The position numbers were made by a program, and so were the translations under genes. Positions 34,933-44,077 of a stretch of 64,000 bases of DNA are shown here, one piece after another. The stretch covers positions 19,635 through 83,634 of the forward strand of contig NZ_BLJG01000106.1 in the NCBI RefSeq assembly GCF_009932375.1, given 5' to 3'. The notes under the pieces were generated by a model. The model was given only the letters and a program-made list of their open reading frames with translations. It was not told the origin of the DNA and did not search any database. Position 1 is the first letter of the stretch. Each line of letters starts with the position of its first letter. This stretch comes from Pseudomonas juntendi (GTDB lineage: Bacteria > Pseudomonadota > Gammaproteobacteria > Pseudomonadales > Pseudomonadaceae).

Positions 34933-34975
34933 GGCGCGCTGTCTCGTCAGGTGGGCTGACGAGACAGAAGGCGCC
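34933..34975 (+). terminator. Long hairpin after the small ORF
   Basis: CTGTCTCGTCAG (34939-34950) and CTGACGAGACAG (34956-34967) pair perfectly around GTGGG, and an outer GGCGC/GCGCC pair extends the stem. No U-run follows. It may end the small transcript or act as a leader structure for the DapA-family gene. Confidence 0.55.
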
Positions 34976-35049
34976 AGGCAACCCCGCCCGATTCCCTCCA
35001 CTCTTCGCCCTGCTGACGCTGACTTTCGGTCAACATCAGGAGTTTTTGC

Positions 35050-35916
35050 ATGTCGAATTTCCGTGGTATCTGGATCGCCCTCGTCACGCCCATGCGCGCG
35101 AATGAAATCGACTTCGCCGGGCTGGAAAAGCTGGTGAAGCGTTTGCTCGAAGAGGGCGTGGCCGGTTTTGTGGTGTGCGGTACTACGGGCGAGGCTGCGG
35201 CGCTGTCCAAGGCCGAGCAACTGGCGGTGCTGGATGCCGTGCTGGGCTGGGTTGAGCCGGGCAGGGTGGTGATGGGGTTGTCGGGTTACAACCTGGATGA
35301 ACTGCTGGCCTTCCAGGCGCAGGTCCAGCAGCGGCCGCTGGGCGGGCTGCTGGTTCCCGCACCGTGTTATATCCGCCCTTCGCAAGCGGGTATCGAAGCC
35401 TTCTTCCACACCGTCGCCGATGCAGCCCGCGTGCCGGTGATCGTCTACGACATACCTTACCGTACCGGCGTACGCATCGAGCAGGAAACCCTGCGGCGTA
35501 TCGTGCGCCACCCGCGCATTGCTGCGGTCAAGGACTGCAGTGGCGACCTGGAAACCACCCTGGCGCTGATCCAGGACGGTAACGCCCAAGTGCTGGCCGG
35601 TGAAGACCTGCAGATCTTCAACAACCTGTGCCTGGGGGGCGCGGGGGCCATTTCGGCTTCGGCGCATGTGCGGGCGGACCTTTACGTGCGCATGCTGCGC
35701 CAGGTGGACGCAGGTGACTGGGCGGCCGCGCGCGGCACTTTCTACCAACTGCTGCCATGGCTGAAAATGGCCTTTGCCGAGCCCAACCCGGCTGTGGTCA
35801 AGGCGGCATTGATGTTGCAGAACCTGATTGGCGATGAGGTGCGCGCCCCTATGCAGGCGTGCACGGCGGCGACCCGGGGCAAGCTGCAAGAGGTGCTGGC
35901 CGCACTCGGCGCCTGA
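35050..35916 (+). CDS. DapA/NAL-family Schiff-base lyase
   Basis: This 288-residue protein is a TIM-barrel class I aldolase of the dihydrodipicolinate synthase family. The pyruvate-binding CGTTGEAAALS lies near residue 42, the catalytic tyrosine in YDIPYRTG near 133, and the Schiff-base lysine in AAVKDCSGD near 161. CAGGAG precedes the ATG. It is not in a lysine operon, so it may be an extra DapA paralogue or act on another oxo acid. A LysR gene follows at about 130 bp. Confidence 0.88.
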   Translation: MSNFRGIWIALVTPMRANEIDFAGLEKLVKRLLEEGVAGFVVCGTTGEAAALSKAEQLAVLDAVLGWVEPGRVVMGLSGYNLDELLAFQAQVQQRPLGGLLVPAPCYIRPSQAGIEAFFHTVADAARVPVIVYDIPYRTGVRIEQETLRRIVRHPRIAAVKDCSGDLETTLALIQDGNAQVLAGEDLQIFNNLCLGGAGAISASAHVRADLYVRMLRQVDAGDWAAARGTFYQLLPWLKMAFAEPNPAVVKAALMLQNLIGDEVRAPMQACTAATRGKLQEVLAALGA

Positions 35917-36046
35917 GCCAGGGTATCTTCACGGGGGCACGGGGAGTAGCATCGGCCCCATGCGCCTTCACAGCGTCCAGGTTTTCGACCTGGAGGCAGT
36001 GCCAGAAGGCATCACGCCCCCTCGACCCGGTAGCCTTGCCACAGCC

Positions 36047-36940
36047 ATGCCAGACGGTTTCCCAGCGTTGCCCTCGCTTAACGCGCTACGTGTTTTTGAA
36101 GTGGTCGCCCGCCACCTGAACTTTCGGCTGGCGGCCGAGGAGCTGGGCGTGACCCAGGCCGCTGTTGCGCAACAGGTACGCGGGCTGGAAGCGAGCCTTG
36201 GCCTGCGCCTGTTCGAGCGCCTGCCCCGCGGCCTGGCGCTGACCGATGCGGGCCTGGGCTACAGCGCCAGCATCCGCAACGCCCTGGCCATGATCGATGA
36301 GGCCACGCGCCTGCTCCGGCCACAGGCTGCCCACCTGACGGTCAGCGTCACCCCGACCTTTGCCTCGAAATGGCTGATACCCCGGCTCGGCGCGTTTGCC
36401 CAGCGCCACCCCGACATCGATTTGCGGGTGTTGGCGACCGATCGGTTGTCGCACTTCGGCACTGACAGCGTGGATGTTGCCGTGCGCTACGGCAACCCGG
36501 ACGTCGGCGCGGGGCTGAACAGTGAACGTTTGATGGAGCAGCGGATTGTCGCGGTAGCCAGCCCGGCCCTGTTCAAGGGGGCCCACGCGCCCACTAGCTT
36601 CGCGCAATTGCAAGCGTTCGTCATGCTGCACGACGCCCACGATTTCTGGCCCAGGTTCCTGGCCGAGTTGTTCCCCCAGCACGGTCAACCCAGCGCCCGG
36701 AATCTGCGCTTCAACCAGACCTCGCTGGCTATCGACGCCGCCCTCAGCGGGCAGGGCATTGCCTTGGCCAGCCTGGCCTTTGTCAACGAGGACATCGCCG
36801 CTGGCAGGCTGAGCCAGGTGTTCGACCATGAATTGCGGCTCGACAAGTCGTTCTACCTGGTATGGCCACGCAAGCTGCAGCAACCCAAGGCGCTTGGTAC
36901 CGTGCTGCAATGGCTCAAGGACCAGGCCGGCCCTCGCTGA
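36047..36940 (+). CDS. LysR-family regulator (GcvA type)
   Basis: This 297-residue protein has the N-terminal winged helix FPALPSLNALRVFEVVARH with AAEELGVTQAAVAQQVRGLE and a C-terminal substrate-binding domain. It is closest to the GcvA/AmpR branch, judged by the opening LPSLNALRVFEVVARHLNF. ATG 36047 fits the family; an in-frame ATG at 35960 would add 29 residues. It may control the DapA-family gene upstream in the same direction, but no binding site was identified. Confidence 0.88.
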   Translation: MPDGFPALPSLNALRVFEVVARHLNFRLAAEELGVTQAAVAQQVRGLEASLGLRLFERLPRGLALTDAGLGYSASIRNALAMIDEATRLLRPQAAHLTVSVTPTFASKWLIPRLGAFAQRHPDIDLRVLATDRLSHFGTDSVDVAVRYGNPDVGAGLNSERLMEQRIVAVASPALFKGAHAPTSFAQLQAFVMLHDAHDFWPRFLAELFPQHGQPSARNLRFNQTSLAIDAALSGQGIALASLAFVNEDIAAGRLSQVFDHELRLDKSFYLVWPRKLQQPKALGTVLQWLKDQAGPR

Positions 36941-36950
36941 GCCTGTTCGG

Positions 36951-37826
36951 CTAGTGGGCGTACTTCCTTGCCCCGGCCACACACATCACCGCCCCCAGCG
37001 TGACCACCAGCATCATCCAGCTGACGTGTTCGTGCAGCAACAAGGCTGCCAGGCCAAGCCCCATGAAGGGTTGCAGCAGTTGCAGTTGGCCCACGGCCGC
37101 AATGCCACCCTGCACCAGCCCCCGGTACCAGAACACGAAGCCGATCAGCATGCTGAACAGGGACACGTAGCCAAAGCTGAACCAGGCAGGGGCGCCTGCC
37201 CTGGCCAACACATCCGCGGTTGGCAGGTTGGCGATGGTCAGCAGCAGCATCAGCGGCAGCGCCACGATCAAGGCCCAGCTGATCACCTGCCAGCCCCCCA
37301 GCCTTCTGGAAAGGCGCGCGCCCTCGGCATAACCCAACCCGCAAACCAGCACCGCCGCCAACATCAGCAGGTCACCGCTTGCCGACGCTTCGGCGCCATT
37401 GAGCAATGCGTAGCCTGCGACCAGCCCGGCACCTGCAAACGAGAACAGCCAGAACAACGGCCGCGGCCGCTCCCCGCCACGCAGTACGGCAAACCCGGCG
37501 GTGCACAGGGGTAAAAGCCCCACGAACACGATGGAGTGGGCAGAACTGATGTGCTGCAGGGCCAATGCCGTCAGTAGCGGAAACCCGATCACCACGCCCA
37601 GTGCGGTCACGGCCAACGGCAGCAAGTCAGCGCGTTGCGGGCGAGGCTGCCTCAGCAAGATCAGTACAAGCGCACCCAGCAGACCGGCGATGGACGCCCT
37701 GGCGCAGGTCAGGAAGGTGGGCTCGAAAGCTGCCACAGCCACCCGCGTTGCCGGTAACGAGCCAGCAAAGATGGCGACGCCGATAAACCCGTTGATCCAC
37801 CCGCTTGTTGTTTTTTCCATGGCCAT
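36951..37826 (-). CDS. EamA/DMT-family exporter
   Basis: This 291-residue protein has about ten membrane segments and the internal repeat of the drug/metabolite transporter family, seen in SIVFVGLLPLCTAGFAVLRGGE and the later GFVFWYRGLVQGG. It probably exports an amino acid or related metabolite. It diverges from a MocR-type regulator and the shared intergenic region carries three CCAGTACAG direct repeats, so the exporter is its likely target. Confidence 0.87.
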   Translation of the reverse strand: MAMEKTTSGWINGFIGVAIFAGSLPATRVAVAAFEPTFLTCARASIAGLLGALVLILLRQPRPQRADLLPLAVTALGVVIGFPLLTALALQHISSAHSIVFVGLLPLCTAGFAVLRGGERPRPLFWLFSFAGAGLVAGYALLNGAEASASGDLLMLAAVLVCGLGYAEGARLSRRLGGWQVISWALIVALPLMLLLTIANLPTADVLARAGAPAWFSFGYVSLFSMLIGFVFWYRGLVQGGIAAVGQLQLLQPFMGLGLAALLLHEHVSWMMLVVTLGAVMCVAGARKYAH

Positions 37827-37846
37827 ACCCTTCGTTCATCCAGGCC

Positions 37847-37931
37847 CCAGTACAGCACCGACAACACGAGGAAGGCCATGTACAATCCAGTACAGTTGAA
37901 CCGAACTGTTATGCCTATGAAACCAGTACAG
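37847..37931. promoter_or_regulatory. Three CCAGTACAG direct repeats, MocR operator
   Basis: Identical 9-mers CCAGTACAG lie at 37847-37855, 37887-37895 and 37923-37931, spaced 40 and 36 bp, all in one orientation. An ACAGTT/AACTGT inverted pair is also present between the second and third. Widely spaced direct repeats are typical of MocR/GabR dimers, which fits the regulator gene starting at 37943. Confidence 0.7.
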
Positions 37932-37942
37932 TCGAGGGTGTG

Positions 37943-39325
37943 ATGAGCCGGAGCGGTACGCGGATTGATGCGGTGATGGGCGAAATAAAATCGCGGATAG
38001 CCTCGCGAACCTATACCCCTGGTGCCAGAATCCCCTCGGTGCGGGCCATGGCGCGGGCCCTGCAGGTGTCGGTGTCTACCGTGCTGGAAGCCTATGAACG
38101 GTTGATGGCCGAGGGGCTGCTCAATTCTCGCCCGGGCTCCGGCTTTTACGTCGCCGGGCCGGTCGCGCCATTGGTGCTGACCGAACTGGCGCCCAGGCTC
38201 GACCGGGAAGTGGACCCGTTATGGATCTCGCGCCAGTCCTTGGAAACTGCCAGCGACGCGATGAAACCGGGGTGTGGCTGGCTGCCTGCCGCCTGGATGT
38301 ACGAGGCGGGCATGCGCAAAGCGTTGCGCACCCTGGCGCGTTCCGACACCGTGAAGCTGACCGACTACGCCTCACCGCTTGGGCATCCGCCGCTCAGGCA
38401 GTTCTTGTCGCGGCGTTTGGCGGGGACCGGGATCGAAGCCCCGGCAGACCACATCATGCTCACCGAGTCCGGCACCCATGCCATTGACCTGATTTGCCGC
38501 TTTCTGCTGCAGTCTGGTGACACGGTGCTGGTCGACGACCCGTGCTATTTCAATTTCCACGCCCTGCTCAAGGCGCACAGGGTGAACATCGTCAGTGTGC
38601 CCTACACGCCGGCAGGCCCGGACATCGAGGCGTTCGGTGCTGCCTTGCGTGAGCATGCGCCACGGTTGTACATCACCAATGCCGGCATTCACAACCCGAC
38701 CGGCGCCAGCCTGTCGCCGGTCACGGCACACCGGCTGCTGAAGTTGGCCGACAGCTCCAGCCTGGTGATCGTGGAGGACGAGATTTTCGCGGATTTCGAG
38801 GCCACACCGGCGCCTCGCCTGGCGGCCTTCGACGGGCTTTCGCGGGTCATCCAGATCGGCAGCTTTTCCAAGACCATCTCCGCCTCCATTCGTTGCGGCT
38901 ACATTGCTGCGCGTGGTGAATGGATCGAGAGCTTGGTCGATCTGAAGATTGCCACCACCTTCGGCGGTGGCCGCCTTGGTGCAGACATCATTTACCAGGC
39001 CATTACCGACAGTGGCTACCGCAAACACATGGAGGGTGTTCGCCAGCGCCTGGCCCAGGCAATGACCACAACGGTCGCCAGGCTGCGCGCCCTGGGCATC
39101 GAGCCTTGGATAACGCCCCAGGCAGGCATGTACGTGTGGTGCCAGTTGCCCCACGGTAAAGATGCCGCCACGCTGGCCAAGGCCTGCTTGAGCGAAGGCG
39201 TGGTGCTGGCCCCTGGCAATGCATTCAGCCAAGCCGGTACTGCCGGTGATTTCCTGCGTTTCAACGTGGCCCAATGTGCAGATGACAGAATCTGGGAAGT
39301 GTTGGCGCGGGCGTTGCGCGGTTGA
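37943..39325 (+). CDS. MocR-family regulator (GntR winged helix plus aminotransferase fold)
   Basis: This 460-residue protein has an N-terminal GntR-type winged helix (about 5-70, PSVRAMARALQVSVSTVLEA) and a fold-I aminotransferase domain. The PLP lysine lies in IGSFSKTISASIR near residue 310, and the motif YITNAGIHNPTGASL near 250 is aminotransferase-typical. ATG 37943 follows the last operator repeat by 11 bp. MocR proteins sense PLP or amino compounds. This one is paired with the divergent EamA exporter. Confidence 0.9.
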   Translation: MSRSGTRIDAVMGEIKSRIASRTYTPGARIPSVRAMARALQVSVSTVLEAYERLMAEGLLNSRPGSGFYVAGPVAPLVLTELAPRLDREVDPLWISRQSLETASDAMKPGCGWLPAAWMYEAGMRKALRTLARSDTVKLTDYASPLGHPPLRQFLSRRLAGTGIEAPADHIMLTESGTHAIDLICRFLLQSGDTVLVDDPCYFNFHALLKAHRVNIVSVPYTPAGPDIEAFGAALREHAPRLYITNAGIHNPTGASLSPVTAHRLLKLADSSSLVIVEDEIFADFEATPAPRLAAFDGLSRVIQIGSFSKTISASIRCGYIAARGEWIESLVDLKIATTFGGGRLGADIIYQAITDSGYRKHMEGVRQRLAQAMTTTVARLRALGIEPWITPQAGMYVWCQLPHGKDAATLAKACLSEGVVLAPGNAFSQAGTAGDFLRFNVAQCADDRIWEVLARALRG

Positions 39326-39468
39326 GAGGTCTAGGGCCCGGCGCCATCCCGTTGCCCGGCCGGGCGGTGACCCGTAAGGTTCAGTGGCATCTGCTTCAGC
39401 AGGTGGCAATGCCAGGTTCATGCTGTGGCGTTCGGATTTTGGATTATCGTTTGGCGCAATCGCCAGTC

Positions 39469-40695
39469 ATGGATCAAACGAATATGAGCGATACCCCCCA
39501 GGCCGGCCGTAGTTACTGGGCAGTTTTCCTGATTTTTTTGCGATTGGGCCTGACTTCGTTTGGCGGCCCCATCGCACACTTGGCTTATTTCCGGGATGAA
39601 TTCGTTGTGCGTCGACAGTGGCTAAGCGCGCGCAGTTATGCGGATTTGGTCGCCCTTTGCCAGTTTCTGCCCGGGCCTGCAAGCAGTCAGGTCGGCATCG
39701 CGCTTGGGCTGAGCCGCTTGGGCTATGGCGGTGCACTGGTTGCCTGGCTGGGCTTCACCCTACCATCGGCGATTGCCTTGATCCTCTTCGCTCAGGGCCT
39801 GGCCTGCTATGGCGATGCGGTGCCCACTGGCGTGTTGCACGGTTTGAAGGTGGTGGCGGTGGCGGTAGTCGCACAGGCGGTATGGGGTATGGCGCGTAAT
39901 GCGTGCACCGATGCACCGCGCATGGCCATCATGGCGGCAGCGACCTGTTTCGTGCTGCTGCTGCCTTCGGCCTTAGGGCAAGTGGGCGTCATTGGCGTTG
40001 CCGCACTCATCGGTCTATTGCTGTTCAAGCCCCAGCCGGGGGCATGCCATGATTCACTGCCCATCAGCATTCGCCGTCGCGCAGGCTTATGTTGGCTGGC
40101 CTTGTTCTTGACCTTGCTGCTGGGGCTGCCGCTGCTGGCAACGTTATTCCCCGGCCAGACGCTGTCGATGCTGGACGCGTTCTACCGTTCCGGCTCGCTG
40201 GTCTTCGGTGGCGGGCATGTGGTGCTGCCGCTATTGGAGGCGCAAGTCGTGCCATCTGGGTGGGTCGACAAAGACGCATTCCTGGCTGGCTATGGCGCGG
40301 CTCAAGCCGTCCCAGGGCCGCTTTTCACCTTCGCAGCCTACCTCGGCGCCTCAATGAACCAGGCGCCCAGCGGCTGGCTGGGGGGCCTGATCTGCCTGGT
40401 GGCGATTTTCGCGCCTGCGTTCCTGCTGGTTGTGGGTGTTTTGCCGTTCTGGCAGCGGCTGCTGCGTAACAGCCGCACCCAAGCGGCACTGCTGGGCATC
40501 AATGCGGCAGTGGTGGGGTTATTGCTTGCCGCCTTGTATCAGCCCGTATGGACGAGTGCGATTCGCGCCCCACATGACGTTGGCCTGGCCCTTCTGGCGC
40601 TGGTTGCCTTGATGTTCTGGAAATTGCCGCCGTGGCTGGTTGTACTCTGCAGCGGCGGCCTGGGCTGGCTGTTGGATATCGCCCTGACAGGCTAA
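39469..40695 (+). CDS. chrA: Chromate transporter ChrA
   Basis: This 408-residue protein is a two-domain, long-chain CHR-family transporter. Each half carries the family motif: LRLGLTSFGGPIAHLAYFRDE with QFLPGPASSQVGI in the first, and GSLVFGGGHVVLPLL with AAQAVPGPLFTFA in the second. ChrA expels chromate using the proton gradient; some paralogues carry sulfate or have no known substrate. No chrB regulator lies beside it. The ATG at 39469 is one option; an in-frame ATG at 39484 is another. Confidence 0.88.
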   Translation: MDQTNMSDTPQAGRSYWAVFLIFLRLGLTSFGGPIAHLAYFRDEFVVRRQWLSARSYADLVALCQFLPGPASSQVGIALGLSRLGYGGALVAWLGFTLPSAIALILFAQGLACYGDAVPTGVLHGLKVVAVAVVAQAVWGMARNACTDAPRMAIMAAATCFVLLLPSALGQVGVIGVAALIGLLLFKPQPGACHDSLPISIRRRAGLCWLALFLTLLLGLPLLATLFPGQTLSMLDAFYRSGSLVFGGGHVVLPLLEAQVVPSGWVDKDAFLAGYGAAQAVPGPLFTFAAYLGASMNQAPSGWLGGLICLVAIFAPAFLLVVGVLPFWQRLLRNSRTQAALLGINAAVVGLLLAALYQPVWTSAIRAPHDVGLALLALVALMFWKLPPWLVVLCSGGLGWLLDIALTG

Positions 40696-40784
40696 TTACC
40701 GATGTCTGCAATCGCGGGGTGGATTGCCCGGAGCGTTGCGTCACTGCCATCGCAGCCCTGAAAACATAAATCACCGAAAGGTGC

Positions 40785-40820
40785 TTGACCGGAGAGAACG
40801 ATCGTTCTACATTCGCCCCA
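40785..40820 (+). promoter_or_regulatory. TetR promoter with embedded palindromic operator
   Basis: A -35 TTGACC (40785-40790) and a -10 TACATT (40808-40813) are 17 bp apart. Between them lies the perfect palindrome AGAACGATCGTTCT (40795-40808), touching the -10. Repression by the encoded TetR is therefore likely. The predicted transcription start falls at or next to the ATG at 40820. Confidence 0.75.
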
Positions 40821-41389
40821 TGAGCAGACCAACGATAGATCACAGAGACCAGATCCTGGCCACCGCCGAGAAACTCATCTACGAAAACGGGATTCATGCC
40901 ACGGGTATGGATTTACTGGTGAAAACTTCAGGCGTGTCGAGAAAGGGCATCTACAACCACTTCGCTACCAAAGATGATATTGCCGCTGCGGCCTTGGGGG
41001 CCCGCGACGTACGCTGGATGCAGTGGTTCAGGACTGAATGCGATAAAGCAGCCACGCCATACGCTCGCATACTGAACATGTTCACTGTGTTGAAAGGCTG
41101 GTTCGAGTCGGATGGTTTTCGCGGTTGTGCATTCATCAACACGGCAGGCGAGGTCGGGGACCCTGAAGATCCCATTCGCCAGATCGCCAAGTTGCACAAG
41201 CAGAAACTCTTGGACTACACGCTTGAACTGGCTGAGCAATTGAATGTTCGGCACCCGCCGGTCTTGGCCCGGCAGTTGTTTGTCCTGATCGAAGGCGCGA
41301 TCACCATGGCGCGTGTCATGGGGGATTATCACGCTGCTGATGATGCCAAGGAAGTTGCGCAACTTTTGCTGAAAGAGTTTGCGCCCTGA
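40820..41389 (+). CDS. TetR-family transcriptional regulator
   Basis: This 189-residue protein has an N-terminal helix-turn-helix (about 10-55, with ATGMDLLVKTSGVSRKGIYNHF) and an all-helical ligand-binding domain with GCAFINTAGEVGD. It resembles regulators of the AcrR/NemR type. It controls itself through the palindrome in its promoter. No Shine-Dalgarno lies before the ATG, and the start codon is close to the predicted transcription start, so translation may be leaderless. The DUF1348 gene 60 bp downstream may be co-regulated. Confidence 0.9.
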   Translation: MSRPTIDHRDQILATAEKLIYENGIHATGMDLLVKTSGVSRKGIYNHFATKDDIAAAALGARDVRWMQWFRTECDKAATPYARILNMFTVLKGWFESDGFRGCAFINTAGEVGDPEDPIRQIAKLHKQKLLDYTLELAEQLNVRHPPVLARQLFVLIEGAITMARVMGDYHAADDAKEVAQLLLKEFAP

Positions 41390-41449
41390 CGTTTGAATGC
41401 CTGAAGTTGTAATCACACTTTGCTGCCCAACTCGACTGGAGTCATTACC

Positions 41450-41926
41450 ATGTCCAACGCCCAAACTCGCCCGCCACTTCCACCTTTTACCCGTGAAACA
41501 GCCATCGAGAAAGTTCGACTTGCTGAAGATGGCTGGAACAGCCGCGACGCGGAAAAAGTCTCGCACGCCTATACGCTGGATACCCAATGGCGTAACCGCG
41601 TTGAGTTCGCCACCAACCGCGAAGAAGCGAAAGGTTTCCTGACCCGCAAGTGGAAAAAAGAGCTGGATTACCGCCTGATCAAAGAGCTCTGGGCGTTTAC
41701 CGATAACCGCATCGCCGTGCGTTACGCTTACGAGTGGCATGATGATTCCGGTAACTGGTTTCGCTCCTACGGTAATGAGAACTGGGAATTCGAAGCGGAT
41801 GGCCTGATGCACCGTCGCTTCGCCTGCGTTAACGATATGCCTATCAAGGAAAGCGAGCGCAAGTTCCACTGGCCGTTGGGCCGCCGTCCGGATGACCACC
41901 CTGGGCTGAGCGAGCTCGGGCTGTAA
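41450..41926 (+). CDS. DUF1348 (NTF2-like) protein
   Basis: This 158-residue protein belongs to the SnoaL/NTF2-like DUF1348 family, seen in [20 protein letters not shown] and [20 protein letters not shown]. The fold is a small cone-shaped alpha-beta barrel. Family members are highly conserved but have no assigned reaction. It follows the TetR gene and is probably part of its regulon. Confidence 0.88.
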   Translation: MSNAQTRPPLPPFTRETAIEKVRLAEDGWNSRDAEKVSHAYTLDTQWRNRVEFATNREEAKGFLTRKWKKELDYRLIKELWAFTDNRIAVRYAYEWHDDSGNWFRSYGNENWEFEADGLMHRRFACVNDMPIKESERKFHWPLGRRPDDHPGLSELGL

Positions 41927-41981
41927 GTGATCTTCCGCCTGAGCGTCTTCGTTGGCGAGCTAGCCCTGCCTACAGAACGCA

Positions 41982-43472
41982 TCAGGGCTCACGGTTGTTT
42001 GCCAGAAGATTTGCAGCCGGTGCGAGGGGCCGCGGCGAGTGGCTGAGCTTCTCGCTGATCAATGCGCCGAGCTGCTCAGCCTGGGCAGCGCTGGCGCAAT
42101 TGGTGAAGCTCAGCAGCAGCCCTGAACGGCGGGGAAGCGCCAGATGCCAGCGCGACAGGGCCTGTACCGCGATCCCCTTGGCCAGCAATTGCTCCGCCAG
42201 GAACGTGTCGCTTACCCCCTGCGGCAGGCGCAGCAGCAAATGCATGCCGCCTGGGGACCGCTCGACATGCCAACCTTTGGGCAAGCTCCGCTCCAGTGCG
42301 CCGAGGGTCAAGGCCCGGCGTTCGTTGTAGAGCCGGCGCATGCGTTGGATATGACGGGTGAAATGGCCCTCGGCAATGAACTGCGCCACCAAGGCCTGGG
42401 TCATCGAGGGTGAACCGCCGGAAAACAGTGCGTGGGCGACCCGCTCGAACGCTGCAACCTGAGCCAGTGGCACCGCCAGGTAGGCCAGGCGGATACCGGG
42501 GAACAGCATTTTGCTGAAGGTGCCCGCATACAGCACCCGCCCATTGCGATCCAGGCTGGCAAGCGGCGGGAGCGGGCGGCTGACATAGCGGTACTCGCTG
42601 TCGTAGTCGTCCTCCACGATCCAGGCCCCGGTGCTGGCGGCCCAGTCCAGCAGTAGTTGCCGTCGCGGCAGCGACAAGGCCATGGACAGGGGGCTCTGAT
42701 GGCCCGGTGTGACCATGGCGACCTGCGCCGCCCTGGCGTTGGCGATAGCCTGCTCGACATTCATGCCCTCGGCATCCACTGCCACCCCCTCCAGTTCAAG
42801 CCCGAATTGGCGCAGTACCTGGCGCGTGACCGGATAACCCGGGTCTTCAACCCAGGCGCGCTCGCCGTTGCGCAACAACGTCTGCGCTACCAGCGACAGG
42901 CTGCTGCGCCAACCGCTGGTGATGAACACCTGCTGGGCCGTGCAAGCGATGCCCCGTGACATCTGCAGGTACGAGGCAATCGCGCTGCGCAGTGCTGGCA
43001 GCCCAAGGGGCGGCGGGTAGTCCAGGTCACCCGGCTGCATCCCGCGCAGGTAGCGAGCACCCAGGCGCGCCCAGATCTTGCGCGGGAAGGCATCCATCGC
43101 CGGCAAACCCATTTGAAATGGCAAAAGCTGTGGCGGGCGCCGCAGGGCGTCCGGGTCCTCGGGACCATCACTGGCCGGGGGCTGCGCTGTCGCCGCGGCT
43201 GCGGGCGGGCGCAGCTCAGGGTTGACCACGGTGCCTTTCTGCTTCAGGGCCAGCAGGTAGCCCTCACTGGTGAGCAACGAATAGGCAAGCTCGACGGTGC
43301 CACGGGCCACCCCCAGCTCCTTGGCCATGGCCCGCGCAGACGGCAAGCGGTCACCCGGCGCCAAGGTGCCTGCTGCTATCGCGGCGAGCACACGGTTGTA
43401 GAGTTGCCGGTAGAGCGGCGCGGCGGAGCGCTCATCGAGCGGTGCGAAGGATCGGGAAGAAAACGTCATCAT
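41982..43472 (-). CDS. MocR/PdxR-family regulator
   Basis: This 496-residue protein joins a GntR-type winged helix (about 15-85, with LPSARAMAKELGVARGTVEL) to an aminotransferase-fold domain whose PLP lysine lies in AGTFSKMLFPGIRL. It diverges from a GNAT/FMN-reductase/AhpD-like operon whose start is 91 bp away and is its likely regulator. It has a Pro/Ala-rich linker near residues 85-115. Confidence 0.9.
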   Translation of the reverse strand: MMTFSSRSFAPLDERSAAPLYRQLYNRVLAAIAAGTLAPGDRLPSARAMAKELGVARGTVELAYSLLTSEGYLLALKQKGTVVNPELRPPAAAATAQPPASDGPEDPDALRRPPQLLPFQMGLPAMDAFPRKIWARLGARYLRGMQPGDLDYPPPLGLPALRSAIASYLQMSRGIACTAQQVFITSGWRSSLSLVAQTLLRNGERAWVEDPGYPVTRQVLRQFGLELEGVAVDAEGMNVEQAIANARAAQVAMVTPGHQSPLSMALSLPRRQLLLDWAASTGAWIVEDDYDSEYRYVSRPLPPLASLDRNGRVLYAGTFSKMLFPGIRLAYLAVPLAQVAAFERVAHALFSGGSPSMTQALVAQFIAEGHFTRHIQRMRRLYNERRALTLGALERSLPKGWHVERSPGGMHLLLRLPQGVSDTFLAEQLLAKGIAVQALSRWHLALPRRSGLLLSFTNCASAAQAEQLGALISEKLSHSPRPLAPAANLLANNREP

Positions 43473-43563
43473 GGCCTAGTTCATATACCCTTTCTTGGCT
43501 CATTCAAATGGGTTGAACGTGGTTCATCATAGCCCCGTCACCCATCGAACGAGCTTTGCCACC

Positions 43564-44046
43564 ATGACGTTCACCCCGACCCCCTCAGTACTGCGCGAGC
43601 CTGACCTGGCTGATTCGGACCTGCGCCATCTGGACGGCGAGAGTGACCTGCATCTCGCGTTCCCGGTCATGCAGCAACTGCGCTCGCACCTGGCTGGCGA
43701 GGCCGACTTCATCGGCCGCGTCCAGCGTATGCGCGCTGAAGGCTATCGGCTGCTCGGGGGCTTCGGCTCAGGCCAGCTTGTGGCGCTGGCAGGTTACCGC
43801 CTTCAGGAAAACCTGGTCTACGGGCGGTTCCTGTATGTGGACGACCTGGTCACCGCCGAAACGCAGCGTGGCCAGCAGTGGGGCGCACGATTGCTGGCTG
43901 CCTTGCAGCGGTTGGCCCAGGCCACGGGGTGTGCGCGCCTTGTGCTCGATACCGGGTTGGCCAACACCCGCGCGCAACACTTCTATTCCCGTGAAGGCCT
44001 GCACAACAGTGCCACGCGCTTCCAAAAACAGTTCGCTGCGCCTTGA
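43564..44046 (+). CDS. GNAT-family N-acetyltransferase
   Basis: This 160-residue protein has the GNAT core: GRFLYVDDLVTAETQRGQQW leading into the CoA-binding loop and GARLLAALQRLAQATGCARL, then ARAQHFYSREGL-like C-terminal strands. The substrate is unknown. The ATG at 43564 is the first gene of an operon diverging from the MocR/PdxR-type regulator. Confidence 0.85.
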   Translation: MTFTPTPSVLREPDLADSDLRHLDGESDLHLAFPVMQQLRSHLAGEADFIGRVQRMRAEGYRLLGGFGSGQLVALAGYRLQENLVYGRFLYVDDLVTAETQRGQQWGARLLAALQRLAQATGCARLVLDTGLANTRAQHFYSREGLHNSATRFQKQFAAP

Positions 44047-44077
44047 GCGGCAGCACGTCTCTCATCGAGGTAACTTC

